Of a stretch of 37,733 nt of DNA, positions 20,806-31,108 are shown piece by piece (positions within the stretch are counted from its first letter, which is position 1; each line of letters opens with the position of its first letter). The notes beneath the pieces were generated by a model that saw nothing but the letters and a program-made list of their open reading frames with translations, searched no databases and had not been told where the DNA came from. Both the position numbers and the translations under genes were made by a program. Origin of the DNA: Amanita rubescens (lineage: Eukaryota; Basidiomycota; Agaricomycetes; Agaricales; Amanitaceae); assembly GCA_015039365.1 (NCBI GenBank), contig WION01000517.1, positions 1-37,733 of the forward strand, in the 5' to 3' direction.

Positions 20806-20950
20806 GAAGAGCGTCAGCTAACGAACGCGCATACAGCAAGTAAATACGTACTTGTCTGCGTACTACGACTCCAACAGTCAGAGCCACGAGCGACGGAAAC
20901 AGCGGGCCTTACGTGTTCACGTTCAACGAGCTTCTCAGGGCCACGTTCCT

Positions 20951-22488
20951 ATGTTCAATATTTCAATGATTGACACGGACGACTGCGGGACTGAAGCCAC
21001 CATTGAACGTGACCCTTTCTGTGACATCATGAGTGTGAGTGTAGCACTTCTTCATTTTCATGGTCTGATAACTCACAATAGACTTGGAGGTTCTTCAGAC
21101 ACTAGTGCTATCGCAGCATGGCAGTCCGCGCCCATGGATATTATCCAAGAAATTTTCAAGTATTTCTCATGCCCGTTGCACATATTCACCAACGGTCATT
21201 CTATCAACTTTCCGTGGTGTCTGGGTCACATCTGCTCTGCGTGGCGGACAGTGTTTCGATCGATGAGTACCGAATTCTGGAGCACGTTCCACCTATTCAA
21301 GGACTGGAAATTATATGACACATCAGTTAATGATATCGTTGCTATGGCCAAGGTTTTCCTGGAGTGTAATCGAGGGCAACTGTTTTCTTTCAACATACAG
21401 GTTGCGTTCGAAACGGATATTCTCCAGGTGTTTATCCCAGAATCGGCGCGATGGTTGGACGTCTCAATCTCGGCTCTCCAAGAATGGGGCGGTTCAATTC
21501 TCTCCCCTGTAAAGGACCGTCTTCCTCACCTGCGTTCCCTTGAGCTGAAGGTTTGGCACACAAGTCCTCCAAATTCGCAAAACTTTTTGGACCAGGACTG
21601 TTTCAAGATTGTGCCCAATTTGACGTATGTCAAATCGAATGCCGTCCAGGAATGGCAATTTGACTGGTCAAATGTAACCACCCTCGTGCTCACGGGTACT
21701 TTCGAGCCCTGGTTTCTCGAAATTATCCCCACATTGCGCAATTTGGAGAAGTTGGTTATACCCGTACTTGAAGGAACTTTAAAGGATTATAACAAATTGA
21801 CGATCTCAACGTTTCCGCGTCTAAGAGTTTTGCGAACTCTGGAGCCTATGATCTTATCGGTTCTCCAATGTCCTTCACTTGAACAGCTATATATAGATGA
21901 TAGCATGTCGCTCTTTGGATTGGAACCAATGGGCACGTCGTTCTTGGACAGATCAAAGTGCACCCTCCAAAACCTGTACATCGGGCACTCTGACCCAACC
22001 GGTGCTTTCCCCGCAATCTTGAAGCGCTCACCAGATATCAAATCCTTAACTATGCGTATTTCCGGTCGTGGTCCTCACCGCTATCACCTCCACTACGAGC
22101 ATCTGACATGTCGCCCCAATATCCAATCGCTCGTACCCCGACTTAAGTCATTGACGATGTTTTCCCCTGATGACTCGATTGACGACATCGAGGAGTTCAC
22201 GGCCGTGCTAGCATCCCGCACTGTCGAACGGCTCCCTTTCGTTGAGCAGCTACAGCAAGTAATCGTAGTCTTTGACAGCCGTACACCGCTGCCGCATGTA
22301 TTCCAGCAAATATCTGAAAAATATGGTGTCTACTTCAACTTCGTGCATTATGATTGTTGGCACATCGAAGGCGATGATATCAGCTGGGACTTGGAAGATG
22401 ACAATATCAAGTGGTCAAGTAGGTTTCCTCGTGAAAACCTTTTCCGTACAACACTAAATAATAAATTACAGGGAATCGCCGATGTTGA
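20951..22488 (+). CDS. F-box/LRR-like protein
   Basis: The F-box lies at APMDIIQEIFKYFSCP...INFPWCLGHICSAWRTVFRSMSTEFWSTFHL. The WCLGHICSAWR and EFWST elements are typical of Agaricomycete F-box proteins. It is followed by a long region of irregular leucine-rich repeats (LPHLRSLELKVWH, LRNLEKLVIP, FPRLRVLRTL and so on). F-box proteins are SCF ubiquitin-ligase adaptors; the target is unknown. A clear 53-nt intron (22419-22471, GTAGGT...AAATTACAG) gives an end at 22488 and 494 aa; unspliced, the frame runs to 22579. The start is uncertain: 20951, 20966 or 21134. A 47-nt intron-like segment at 21035-21081 would need an upstream exon that I cannot find. Confidence 0.75.
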
Positions 22489-23640
22489 GTGGATGACGTC
22501 CGTGTTGGATAACTCTATGGATTACAATTTTTTCATTCGTAGTGGTATATTGGAATTACAGGACAGCTCAGGCTTGTAAAATATGACGTAAAATATCATG
22601 CCTTGGATCGATGCGAGCCTCATGTTCACCAGTGCCAGCCGTGCAACCGACGGCTTACCTCCAACGCCTGCTCTCTCCCTCGTGTTCACCCAACGGATCT
22701 TCATCCACCGGGTTGCATCTCCGTAACCATGTAAGCTCCGCCACAGCTCCCGCTGTCCTAGCAGTCAATGATGAAGAGGAAGAAGCCGATAGGTACAAGC
22801 AACCCAAAGGCGGCGTGACCTGTCCGCTATCTGTACTCTTCTTTCCCTTCTTTCCCAGAGCGAACCCGACTACAAACGCGTTACCGCTGAACGAAGGTAG
22901 TTTTTCCAGCTTCGGATTGAAACCGACAGGTCTACCTTCTGGGTGCGCACGGAGCATGTCGTCTGGGTGGGCACCGTCGTTAGCCGGGGCGCGGTGAAGG
23001 AGGATGAAGAACCCTTGACGCCAATAGACTCAGCACAGTGGAGGAAGTCATCTGGATTGCTGCTTATGCTGCTGGTGACAGCGCTTGAAGCGTTGGGAGA
23101 GGACCTGCTGAGGGTAGGAGCAGGAGTAGCAGCCTGACGTTCTGCGCATACACAGAACATATCATTGGGGAATAGTGGGTGGGTTCTGGTATAGGTATTC
23201 GTCGGGCTGTTATTCCTCGATTTGGACCATGGAAAAAGATCGGTAGGCCGGGCTGAAGAGGTTGGTGGTAGAGGTACGTGATCCGGTACGCATCACTGAG
23301 GTAGTGAATTAGATGTCATCCGTTAGAAGGAATGAACGACTCACTAGATAGAGCAGCGAGAACCTGAGAGTGAGAGGACCAGCAATTTGTCGTGGACTAA
23401 GGCTGAGTCCTGACGTCAACTTCGTCTGAGTTTTCTTTTACTCTTTCCTTGTGACTGTACACGACAGGAAAAGAAGGGACAGGCGGTGGATAAACAGAAT
23501 GGAATGAACAGGAAGTGACGTCAGTAGGTGACAGTGATAGGGACGTTTTGCCAGCCTCGCTGAAGCGAGTTGATCATCTGGCCTAGAATAGGCGTGATAA
23601 AGCTAGCGATCGCGACCTGAGCGCGTCTTGCGTGTGTAGG
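22489..23640. other. Intergenic region, possible unassigned coding remnant
   Basis: Around 22655-23160 both strands have open frames rich in Ser, Pro and Lys, without recognisable motifs or a consistent exon structure. I do not call a gene. The rest shows nothing. Confidence 0.3.
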
Positions 23641-24650
23641 AGCGGAATGGACGTGCCCAGCTTGAGGATTCTCATACGCATGGCACCTACACCGCCTTGC
23701 CTAAGATTCCGGGCCGGGGGTACCAACGTTGCTGACTCAATGGAGAAATTATCCAAATATGTTGTCAATGGGCCTGCCAAGATGATCAATCTGGTTCCTA
23801 GGCGTCAGTCAACTGATCATTGGTCCTGCGCGCTCTTGACGCACCCCGGTCCCCGTGCCATACAGTACACATCCTCAGGCGAGGAGACTCTTACGCCGAC
23901 GAGATTGCGACTGTGTAGAGTCTGAGTAGGTGCCTTATGGTCGGCCTACTGCCCCCCCTGGTAGTAGGCGTCTAGCGAAGAAACGACCTCACTTGCCTAC
24001 CAAAGGTAGCCCCTTTTCGTCTATCGGGGTTCCTATTCCTGATCCAGACGAGGCAGAGAAGCTGGGATGCCGAATGGAATATCAACGGTGCCGAAAAACG
24101 TACCACAGCGTTGAGGAATCTTCAGTTGCTAATTTTTCATTTTCTTGGTTATGACCCAATCACTGCATATTTTCGTACAGCTGGCTCCATTCCTCCATCA
24201 TCTATTGCAATCTGTACCGTACTGCGTGTTTTTAGCACATGCACAGCACCACATCCGTAGTTGGAAATATACAGCCATGCGACCTATTTCGTCGCGCGCT
24301 GGTCCTATGCCCACCATCCCTGGGCTAAGTGTGCGTTTTGAGTTGAATATCCTTAGTGATGCCAAGACGCAGTCAACGTCATCATTGCCGGATGTGCGCG
24401 CAACGATGGTGCGATGCGAGGGATGCATGGCCCAGCCTTGGGATCGAATGGCCAGTGATAGCCATATGCATAATCACGAGGACCATCCTGATCACTATCA
24501 CATATAAGCGCTCTTGATCGGTACCAGTCTTTACATTGACAGGTGACGAAGGATACTGTGATAGCAGTGCAATAGATTTCAACACTTTGCCTTATCGGTG
24601 TTGCCAGCGTCGCTCGACAGCAACATCGAGATATCATACACATTTGCAAA
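23640..24650 (+). pseudogene. Decayed inverted copy of the conserved gene at 2631-3692 and its 3' flank
   Basis: TSSGEET, PPGSRRLAKKR and PFSSIGVPIPDPDE at about 23870-24055 correspond to TSSGEET, PPGSRRVGKKR and PFSSIRAPIPDPDE of the minus-strand gene at the left end. Downstream, about 24170-24630 corresponds to 2480-2015 (for example SVRFELNILSDAKT against SVRFESNILSDAKT in one frame). Frameshifts and stops separate the pieces, so it is a pseudogene. Confidence 0.8.
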
Positions 24651-25950
24651 AACTAGCCGAGTTAGAGACGTGAATGGCGTGGAAAAGCTATCGTGGACGA
24701 TTTGTGTGCTAGGACGCGGCCCATACAAGACTGCTGCCGCGCAGTGAAACCTGTAATATGGCTTCTTGTCTCCAAGAAAAGGTTCATACAGCCATGAACG
24801 TACGAATGGTCTCGGAACTTGAATCCCGGGCTATGTCAAGACTCGGTAAAATTAGATTTTCATCGCGAATCTCCAAATAACTTGGATATCCTGACGTTTG
24901 TCGATAGGCTGTAATCTGGACTTATCGAATCGGGAGATGGCACTGATGTGGAGTTTATAAAGGTTGAGATCGCATTTGGGTGGTGGATGGGCGCCGGGCG
25001 TGGATCAAGGGTGTTGGCAGCCTGGATGAAGATCTGAGGCCGGCGGAAGGGGATCAGTCAAAGGTATATACAGAAAGGGATGCACGCACCTTCGTAGGTG
25101 CTGGATCCTTCTGTCTGTCTCTGTCGTTTTCACCCTTACGCCACGGTATACTAGCCTGAACGACCAGCATATCTCATCATTTGCCTGGTCAATGGTGGGA
25201 CGCATGATCTCTCGCTTAGCCTTGTCTGCCGCATATTGCCAGATGTTGACGATCTGGCACCAGTCGCGATGAATTGGCGGATCGGACGCGGACAGAAGCA
25301 TGATGGTGGTTGGACAGCGTGGTCAATTTGTAGCCCAGTGTGGAAGCAGATCAGCGAACCTTCGTAAGGGAGCGCCCGTCCTTATTGTTGTATCACAGGC
25401 CTGAGAATCCGCAGTTTCGAGCAAGAGCTAGAATGGAAGGAAGACGGTGTGAGGCGCCAGTGAGATGCCGGGACCGGGAGAAGTTATCCAAATATGTATA
25501 ACTCCACCCCTGGTTCCTGGTGACTGGGGGTCAGTACAGCCTTATGGTCCTGCACGCTCTCGGCTCTTTGACTAGACGCACCATTCGATTTCGATAGTTC
25601 TGCGTGCTCTCGACCCTTTGCACGGATTTTGCTCGTACCCGCCGTGCGCGCTGTGCCACACAGTACGCTCGCATCTTAGCTGTATCGTGTGCGCTCTCAA
25701 GTCAGGTTGACCAAATCTAACTAGCCGTCGCTTGTCGCACGGTTATCTGTCGCACCACCATCTCTTTGATCTCGACTCGCGCAATTTCATATACCAGGTC
25801 AGGACCACATCCGAGTCATTGAACTTCGAGTCAGGGCCCGGCCGTGCTGACCTCTTAATCCAGGCCCAGTTCGGGATTCCTTACCTCTGTCAAGTCCTAC
25901 ACACAGCTTCAAGTTCTTGATTCACAGACCCATCTAACACAACATCAATT
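24651..25950. other. Intergenic; contains a fragment repeated from 23.74-23.88 kb
   Basis: A stretch at about 25475-25560 (GAGAAGTTATCCAAATATGT, CTGGTTCCTGG, TGGTCCTGCACGCTC) echoes 23740-23835 in the relic above. A minus-strand frame at 25005-25301 has no recognisable family. The end is the upstream region of the GTPase gene. Confidence 0.4.
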
Positions 25951-28900
25951 ATGATGGCAACTGCAACTTCTAGTGCGGGTAGGCCAATTTATGTTTCTCA
26001 GCATGGCTGATCCTTGACATATACCATCAGATGTGGATGAGACATATGTTCAAATGCTCAGGGAGCACTATCTATGCCCACACTTTCGCATTCTTGTCAT
26101 GGGGAGGGCTAATGCAGGCAAGACAACTATCCTTGAGAAGGTTTGTGGTGTAGCAAGGGGGACAAGGCCCATCATATATTATGGTAGTAAGTTGGTCTGA
26201 GTTTTGTGCTTCCTTTGGCTGTTGAGCTTCTTGCAGGTAATCAGCTTGGACAACAGATTCAAATCATGCCATCACTTGAGGTGACTCAGACCAATGTGTA
26301 GATGTACCCATTTACATGCAGTGATAACAGAGAGGCAAACATGATATTGAGCATCAAATTACATACCCTGGAAGTAACTTTATCTTCCATGACTCTCTGG
26401 GTTTTGAATCTGGTTCAACTGAGGAATTGGGGATTACTTGGAAGTTCATTGAAAAGAAGTCTGCAGAAACTGAGCTGAAAAACCAGCTGCATGCAATTTG
26501 GTATCTTGCTTTATCCCATTACAATACTGGCTGACCTGCCTCTAGGTACTGTATACCCATGGATGACCCTCGTCCCATTCTACCTGCTGAACTTGAATTC
26601 TTCAATAAAGGGACAGGCAGAGGCAAGTCCTAATGAATTCATATCTCATCTTGTTGCACTTGCTGGATTAACTATTGTACCTCCTTTCCATTGGCAAACT
26701 TCCCACAAATCTACTAGTACTGACTAGTAAATATTTCCTTTATAGTTCCTTTGGTGGTTATATTCACCAAATTTGATGGTCAAATAGCAAGTGCATTTGT
26801 CAACTTGACTGATACAAACTTGAATGATGAAGATAAGTGGGAGAGAGCCAGGAACATTGCTGAAATCACTTTTCAGCAAGTTTATCTTCCTAAAGTTTTG
26901 GAAGTGAACTATCCTCCCAAGGCATTTGTGCGGTTTGAAGGTGAGAATGATGAGTATTTCTTCTTGAAAATGGGAGTGATGTTCTTTTATAGATCTGGAT
27001 TTACCAGAGAATGATTGTGCTGAATTGACTCAGACAACTGCTGATGTCATAGATAGTGATAGCATGCACCAGCTGTTTATTTCAACACAGATGAATAATC
27101 TTGACCTTTGTGTTAAATCTGCACTTCGGTGAGGGTCAAATTCACAATGTCACTTACTAACATTGACAATGTTCAGACATGTTCTGAAACATCAACATTT
27201 GACATGGGATCATGTCATCATCATAGTTTTTTCAAAATTTCCACATTTCTGGGTATGCATTTTGGTCAAACTGCACATTAGTATAGGAAAAGTTATAATG
27301 TCAATAGGTTGACAGGGAGGTAGGTGGCCTTCATATGGAATGACAAAGACTTGCAAAAAGTTCATCAGGAGGTAAGTAACACTCCACTGCCTTCAAATGA
27401 AAAAAAAAAAACCAGTCATACCTCAGATGTCTAATCAACAACTAAGTGAAACAGAGGTTAGTTGTCACCATATTCTTGCTGGCAGGATCTGATGACATTA
27501 ATATCAGTGGGTGAGTGGCATTGAACTGGCATAGATCTGATATATTTTCTCATGACAACAGTTTGTGAGCAATGTGTCCTTTCACCATCAGCAGTCTTAT
27601 CTCCAATACTCTACAGGAAGTGAGTGACATGACCCAATTTTGATTTTTGGTAAATGAACCTATGGTGACCAACAGCAAGTAAGTTACTCCATCTTTATAA
27701 GCAGACTTGTCAATCCTTCATGGACAGGGAGTGAGTAACACAACACTGCCTCACACCACATCTGACCTGCTTAAAGAAAGTAAGCAACATTGATGTTGCC
27801 CAAGTTCTAGTGACATAATTCAATGAACAATAGAAAGTTGGGTGACTTACTGTTATTTGAAATCAATGCTCAGCAAACTTCATTGTATTAATAACAGGAA
27901 GTAAGTGACATTTCCCTCTGTCTGATTATAAACATTACATCTTGTCCCAAAACAACAGACAGTAAATATCAATATCTCCCCCTCCCAATTTCTCTTGACA
28001 AGCTATTGCAACACAAACAGGATGTATGTGATACTTTTGTGAGATTTGAATTCATCATATGAAATACTATGGCAAAAGAGAGTCAGTGCCATTGTTTTCT
28101 GTATTCCCAACTCATTATGCTAATTTAATTCTTAAAGGAAGTGAGTGTTGCTAGCTGCTCTGCTGCAAGACACTCTGGAGACATTCTCATGTTCTACAGA
28201 TTGTGAGTGATATTGTGAGTACTAAGCAGTGAAATCACATCTTTTCCTATAGAAGGTCGGTGTCATGCCAGCTTGTCTCAAAGATGATCTTTTCAAAAAA
28301 TTTCCTGTGACCTACAGTATGTGAGTAACATTGCAAATATTTCTAGAAAACTACTCTAAGTATTTTTCCCTATTCCTGACAGGATGTGAGTGACAACATT
28401 GAAGATTTTTGTGGATGCAGTCTAATCACATCTTTTCTATGATCAACAGGGAGTGAGTGAAATTGTATACTTTGTCAAAGACAATCTCATCACATCTTTT
28501 CCTACTATGACCAACAGGGAGTGAGTGCTATTGTACATTTTGTGAAAGGCAGTACATATCATCACATCTTTTCCTATGGCCAACAGGGGGTGAGTTGTAT
28601 TGCACATTTTATGAAAAGCAGTCATCACATCAGACCAACAGGGAGTGAGTGACATTGCATACTATGTGAAAGGCAGTCTCATCACATCTTTTCCTATGAC
28701 CAGCAGTTTGTGAGTGGCATTGGGCATCTTATGAAAGGCAATGGGCTCATCACATCCTTTCCTACCAACTTGGAGGTTGTGAGTAATATTGCACATTTGT
28801 GTGAAAGGCAGACTCTTTTCCTATGATCAACAGCGAGTCAGTGACATTGCACAGTTTGTGAAAGCCAGTCTCATCAGATCTTTTCCTATTACCAACAGGG

Positions 28901-30518
28901 AGTGAGTGACATTGCACATTTTGTGAAAGGTAGACCCATCACATCTTTTCCTGTGACCAACAGTTTGTGAGTGACATTGCACATTTTGTGAAAGCCAGTT
29001 TCATGACACCTTTCAATTCCTATGACCAACAGCGAGTCAGTGACATTCAATGTACATTGTGTGATAGCCAGTCTCATCAAACTTTTTCCTATGACCAATA
29101 GCTTGTGAGTGACCAGCACATTTGTGAAAGCCAGTCTCATCACATTTTTCCTATGACCAACAGGGAGTGAGTGACATTGCACATTATATGAAAGGCAGTC
29201 TCATGACCATGTCATCTTTTCCTATGACCAACAGCTTGTGAGTGACATTGCACATTTTGTGAAAAGTGGACTCATCACATCTTTTCCTATCACTGACAGG
29301 AAGTGAGTGATGTTGCACATTTTGTGAAAGGGAGTCCCATCACAGCTTTTCCTATGACCAACAGGAAGTGAGTGATGTTGCACATTTTGTGAAAGGGAGT
29401 CCCATCACATCTTACATACATATATCAGAAAGTGAGCATATTGCCATATCTTTTCCATGTCTTCCTTTTACATTATTATCATCATAGATTGTAAGATTTC
29501 ACTTCAGCCCACCCACTTCCACCTCATGTGATAATTTTGTTGTCATTTATATTACTTCTAGGTAAGTGATGGTGGTTAATGAGGCATTGATTTTCACATT
29601 AGTTTGCATGCTAGTGTGTAGGTTTGATGATACATTGGGTGTTTTACTGTCACACTAATCTCACACTAACTAGGATGAACTTTTCTCCATGTTTGGAGAC
29701 AGGAAACGGCACTTTGCCATCATGGTATTTGATCTTTCCTTTCTGAATGATATGCAACTGATACCATTGCAACAAGCCTACTGGTTGCCAGATCTTAGTT
29801 TGTAAATTATTCCTTTTCATTTACTGTATTTATGCTCAAACTTTGAAGCAATTATTGTCATTGCCAAGCTATCCTTTTGGATCAACAGAGCATTTCTGCC
29901 ATCTGTTACACAAGCCTTGTATCAATACCAGCAAAACTGCTATGCTCAGAAGCTGAAGACTGAAATTACTGCCGAATTTCTGCACCCTGGTTATCAAGAT
30001 ATGGTCACATTACTCTATAGGCAGGTGACTCACATTGATGGTAGGTTCTTTGTATAGTCATGCATTACTTATGAACAATTTATGGCAGGGTGAAACACCT
30101 GGCATTGGATATTCAGGTGATTTATTGGCTGCATTGCATTTGCATTGAGATCATATTTATCTGTACACAGATCACTTCTCATATGCCTCTCTTTTGTTAT
30201 TCATGCATCTGGCTCAATTTTTCTTTTTAATGTAAACATACATATACATATGTCATTGTTGGGAATACATTTGGCAGGGACACAGGTTGGATGCAAGTAA
30301 AAGAATGGCAGCTACATAATTATGAGCCATTAATGGAAATTGTAGGAGTCCATAGTAATAGTAGCTGCTGGCATCCGAGTCCTGATTTGTGCAGATGCTG
30401 TGCCTGTTGCATTAAGTCAAAGTCCATTGGAAAACCTCTCAGCCCTTGTCACCTGCCCTCTCTGGACTTCCCACCATCCTTGCCTAACATTTCCTCAGAT
30501 GTTTGCATGTGCCAATGA
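25951..30518 (+). CDS. Agaricomycete-type P-loop GTPase with ~50 exons, 35 of them 3 nt
   Basis: Ordinary exons: 25951-25978, 26031-26186, 26237-26280, 26331-26500, 26546-26622, 26746-26940, 26993-27128, 27177-27252, 27308-27319 and 27427-27456. The later ones are 29674-29724, 29869-30024, 30089-30116, 30171-30231 and 30278-30518. Between them lie 3-nt exons, listed separately. The model gives 521 aa with every phase agreeing. G1 is FRILVMGRANAGKTTIL. Next come PSLERGKHDIEHQ across an intron, G3 IFHDSLGFESGSTEEL, LHAIWYCIPMDDPRPI, and G4 VPLVVIFTKFD. LFISTQMNNLDLCVKSAL closes the G domain. Later exons give FGDRKRHFAIM, INRAFLPSVTQAL, a hydrophobic helix (YASLLLFMHLAQFFFLM) and a Cys-rich tail (CRCCACC). 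This is the AIG1/50S-binding-GTPase-like family expanded in Agaricomycetes; its role is unknown. The region is AT-richer than its neighbours. Confidence 0.8.
26623..26745 (+). other. GC-AG intron in the GTPase gene
   Basis: The exon ends CAGAG and the intron begins GCAAGT, the typical strong context of non-canonical GC donors; it ends TTTATAG. Splicing joins G to TT to give the conserved VPLVVIFTKFD start of the G4 strand. It is 123 nt, longer than the other introns upstream of the triplet array. Confidence 0.7.
27369..29490 (+). other. Array of 34 three-nucleotide exons, AG|NNN|GT
   Basis: Triplet and first base: GAG 27369, TGG 27508, TTT 27562, GAA 27617, CAA 27676, GGA 27728, AAA 27777, AAA 27834, GAA 27898, ACA 27959, GAT 28021, AGA 28079; GAA 28138, ATT 28200, AAG 28253, TAT 28318, GAT 28383, GGA 28450, GGA 28518, GGG 28587, GGA 28642, TTT 28707; GTT 28776, CGA 28834, GGA 28899, TTT 28964, CGA 29033, CTT 29102, GGA 29164, CTT 29235, GAA 29300, GAA 29365, AAA 29429, ATT 29488. 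A 35th (TTT 29799) follows an ordinary 51-nt exon. Every triplet follows AG and precedes GT, mostly GTGAGT or GTAAGT. The introns from 27511 to 29561 are 46-71 nt and many have TGAC-type branch sites. A 30-nt exon (27427-27456) lies between the first and second triplets. Phase is 0 and there is no stop codon. AAA 27834 has the weakest donor (GTTGGG). Confidence 0.75.
28386..29428 (+). repeat. Tandem ~65-bp intron-like repeats
   Basis: About 16 direct units, each a whole intron. They start GTGAGTGACATTGCACA, pass through TTTTGTGAAAGGCAGTC and CATCACATCTTTTCC, and end TATGACCAACAG. Units are 55-71 bp including the triplet. The similarity fades upstream: introns at 27511-28320 share only splice signals and size. 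CGA is followed by the variant donor GTCAGT both times it occurs. Confidence 0.9.
29560..29563 (+). other. Zero-length AG|GTAAGT junction (candidate recursive splice site)
   Basis: TTACTTCTAG is joined directly to GTAAGTGATGG at 29561/29562: a good acceptor abutting a good donor with no exon between. It divides the 183-nt intervening sequence between ATT (29488) and the exon at 29674 into 71 and 112 nt. In animals such ratchet sites mediate recursive splicing; here the role is inference. Confidence 0.5.
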
Positions 30519-31108
30519 AACAAGCTCCAAATCTTGATACATCAGTAGGATGTACTGTATGTATAGTATTTTGAAATATTCTTCTTGACCTATGTACATG
30601 TGTCTGGTCAGGATTGCCTCTGCTGTACTATGAATGCAAGTTGAGTTAGATTTGAAGGACAGTTATGCTCCCTACACACTTCACTTCTTGGTGACACTTA
30701 CATTTGATGACAAGTCATCTGCCTGGACATGTATCTTAACATTAATACTTACTGTGCTAGGGCAGGAAGTGGGCCACCTAAGCAAGGCTGGTGATTGTTT
30801 TCAGTAGATCAAAGCTTTTATAAGATCTAATGGGCTAGGATCGCAGACAAGTATCCTAGGAGGATGGCATATTGTAGGCGTGATTTTAGAGAATGTTGTT
30901 GTTGCGGTACGAATATTTTCGCACGGCGGCTACCAAAACGGGAAAGTCGGTGATCTGGGCCATGCGTGAGAACCATCCCTGTTGGCCGCCGCCCCAACTT
31001 TGCCGTGCTAATCTGAACGATCTAGAGCAGCTTTGCGCTTCAAATTTTGGATTCACATTAAGAGGTGTGTGATCTACTGTTAACTTAAACTTTTGTTGTA
31101 TCTGACCA
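30519..31108. other. 3' flank of the GTPase gene and 3' flank of the transposase
   Basis: AT-rich to about 30840, then returning to the composition of the rest of the window. No gene is recognised, and no terminal inverted repeat of the transposon could be recognised by eye. Confidence 0.4.

Noticed and set aside
22611..23160. Possible gene with overlapping frames on both strands
   Set aside because: Frames lack recognisable motifs, conserved splice structure or a consistent start; left unassigned.
28443..29182. Two minus-strand open frames with repeated Cys/His-like text
   Set aside because: They are artefacts of the 65-bp tandem units read antisense; the unit lengths vary, so the frames break irregularly.
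28386..29428. CRISPR-like array of regularly spaced repeats
   Set aside because: Units are contiguous introns with splice signals and only 3 nt between them; there are no spacers of constant length, no palindromic repeat, and the host is eukaryotic.
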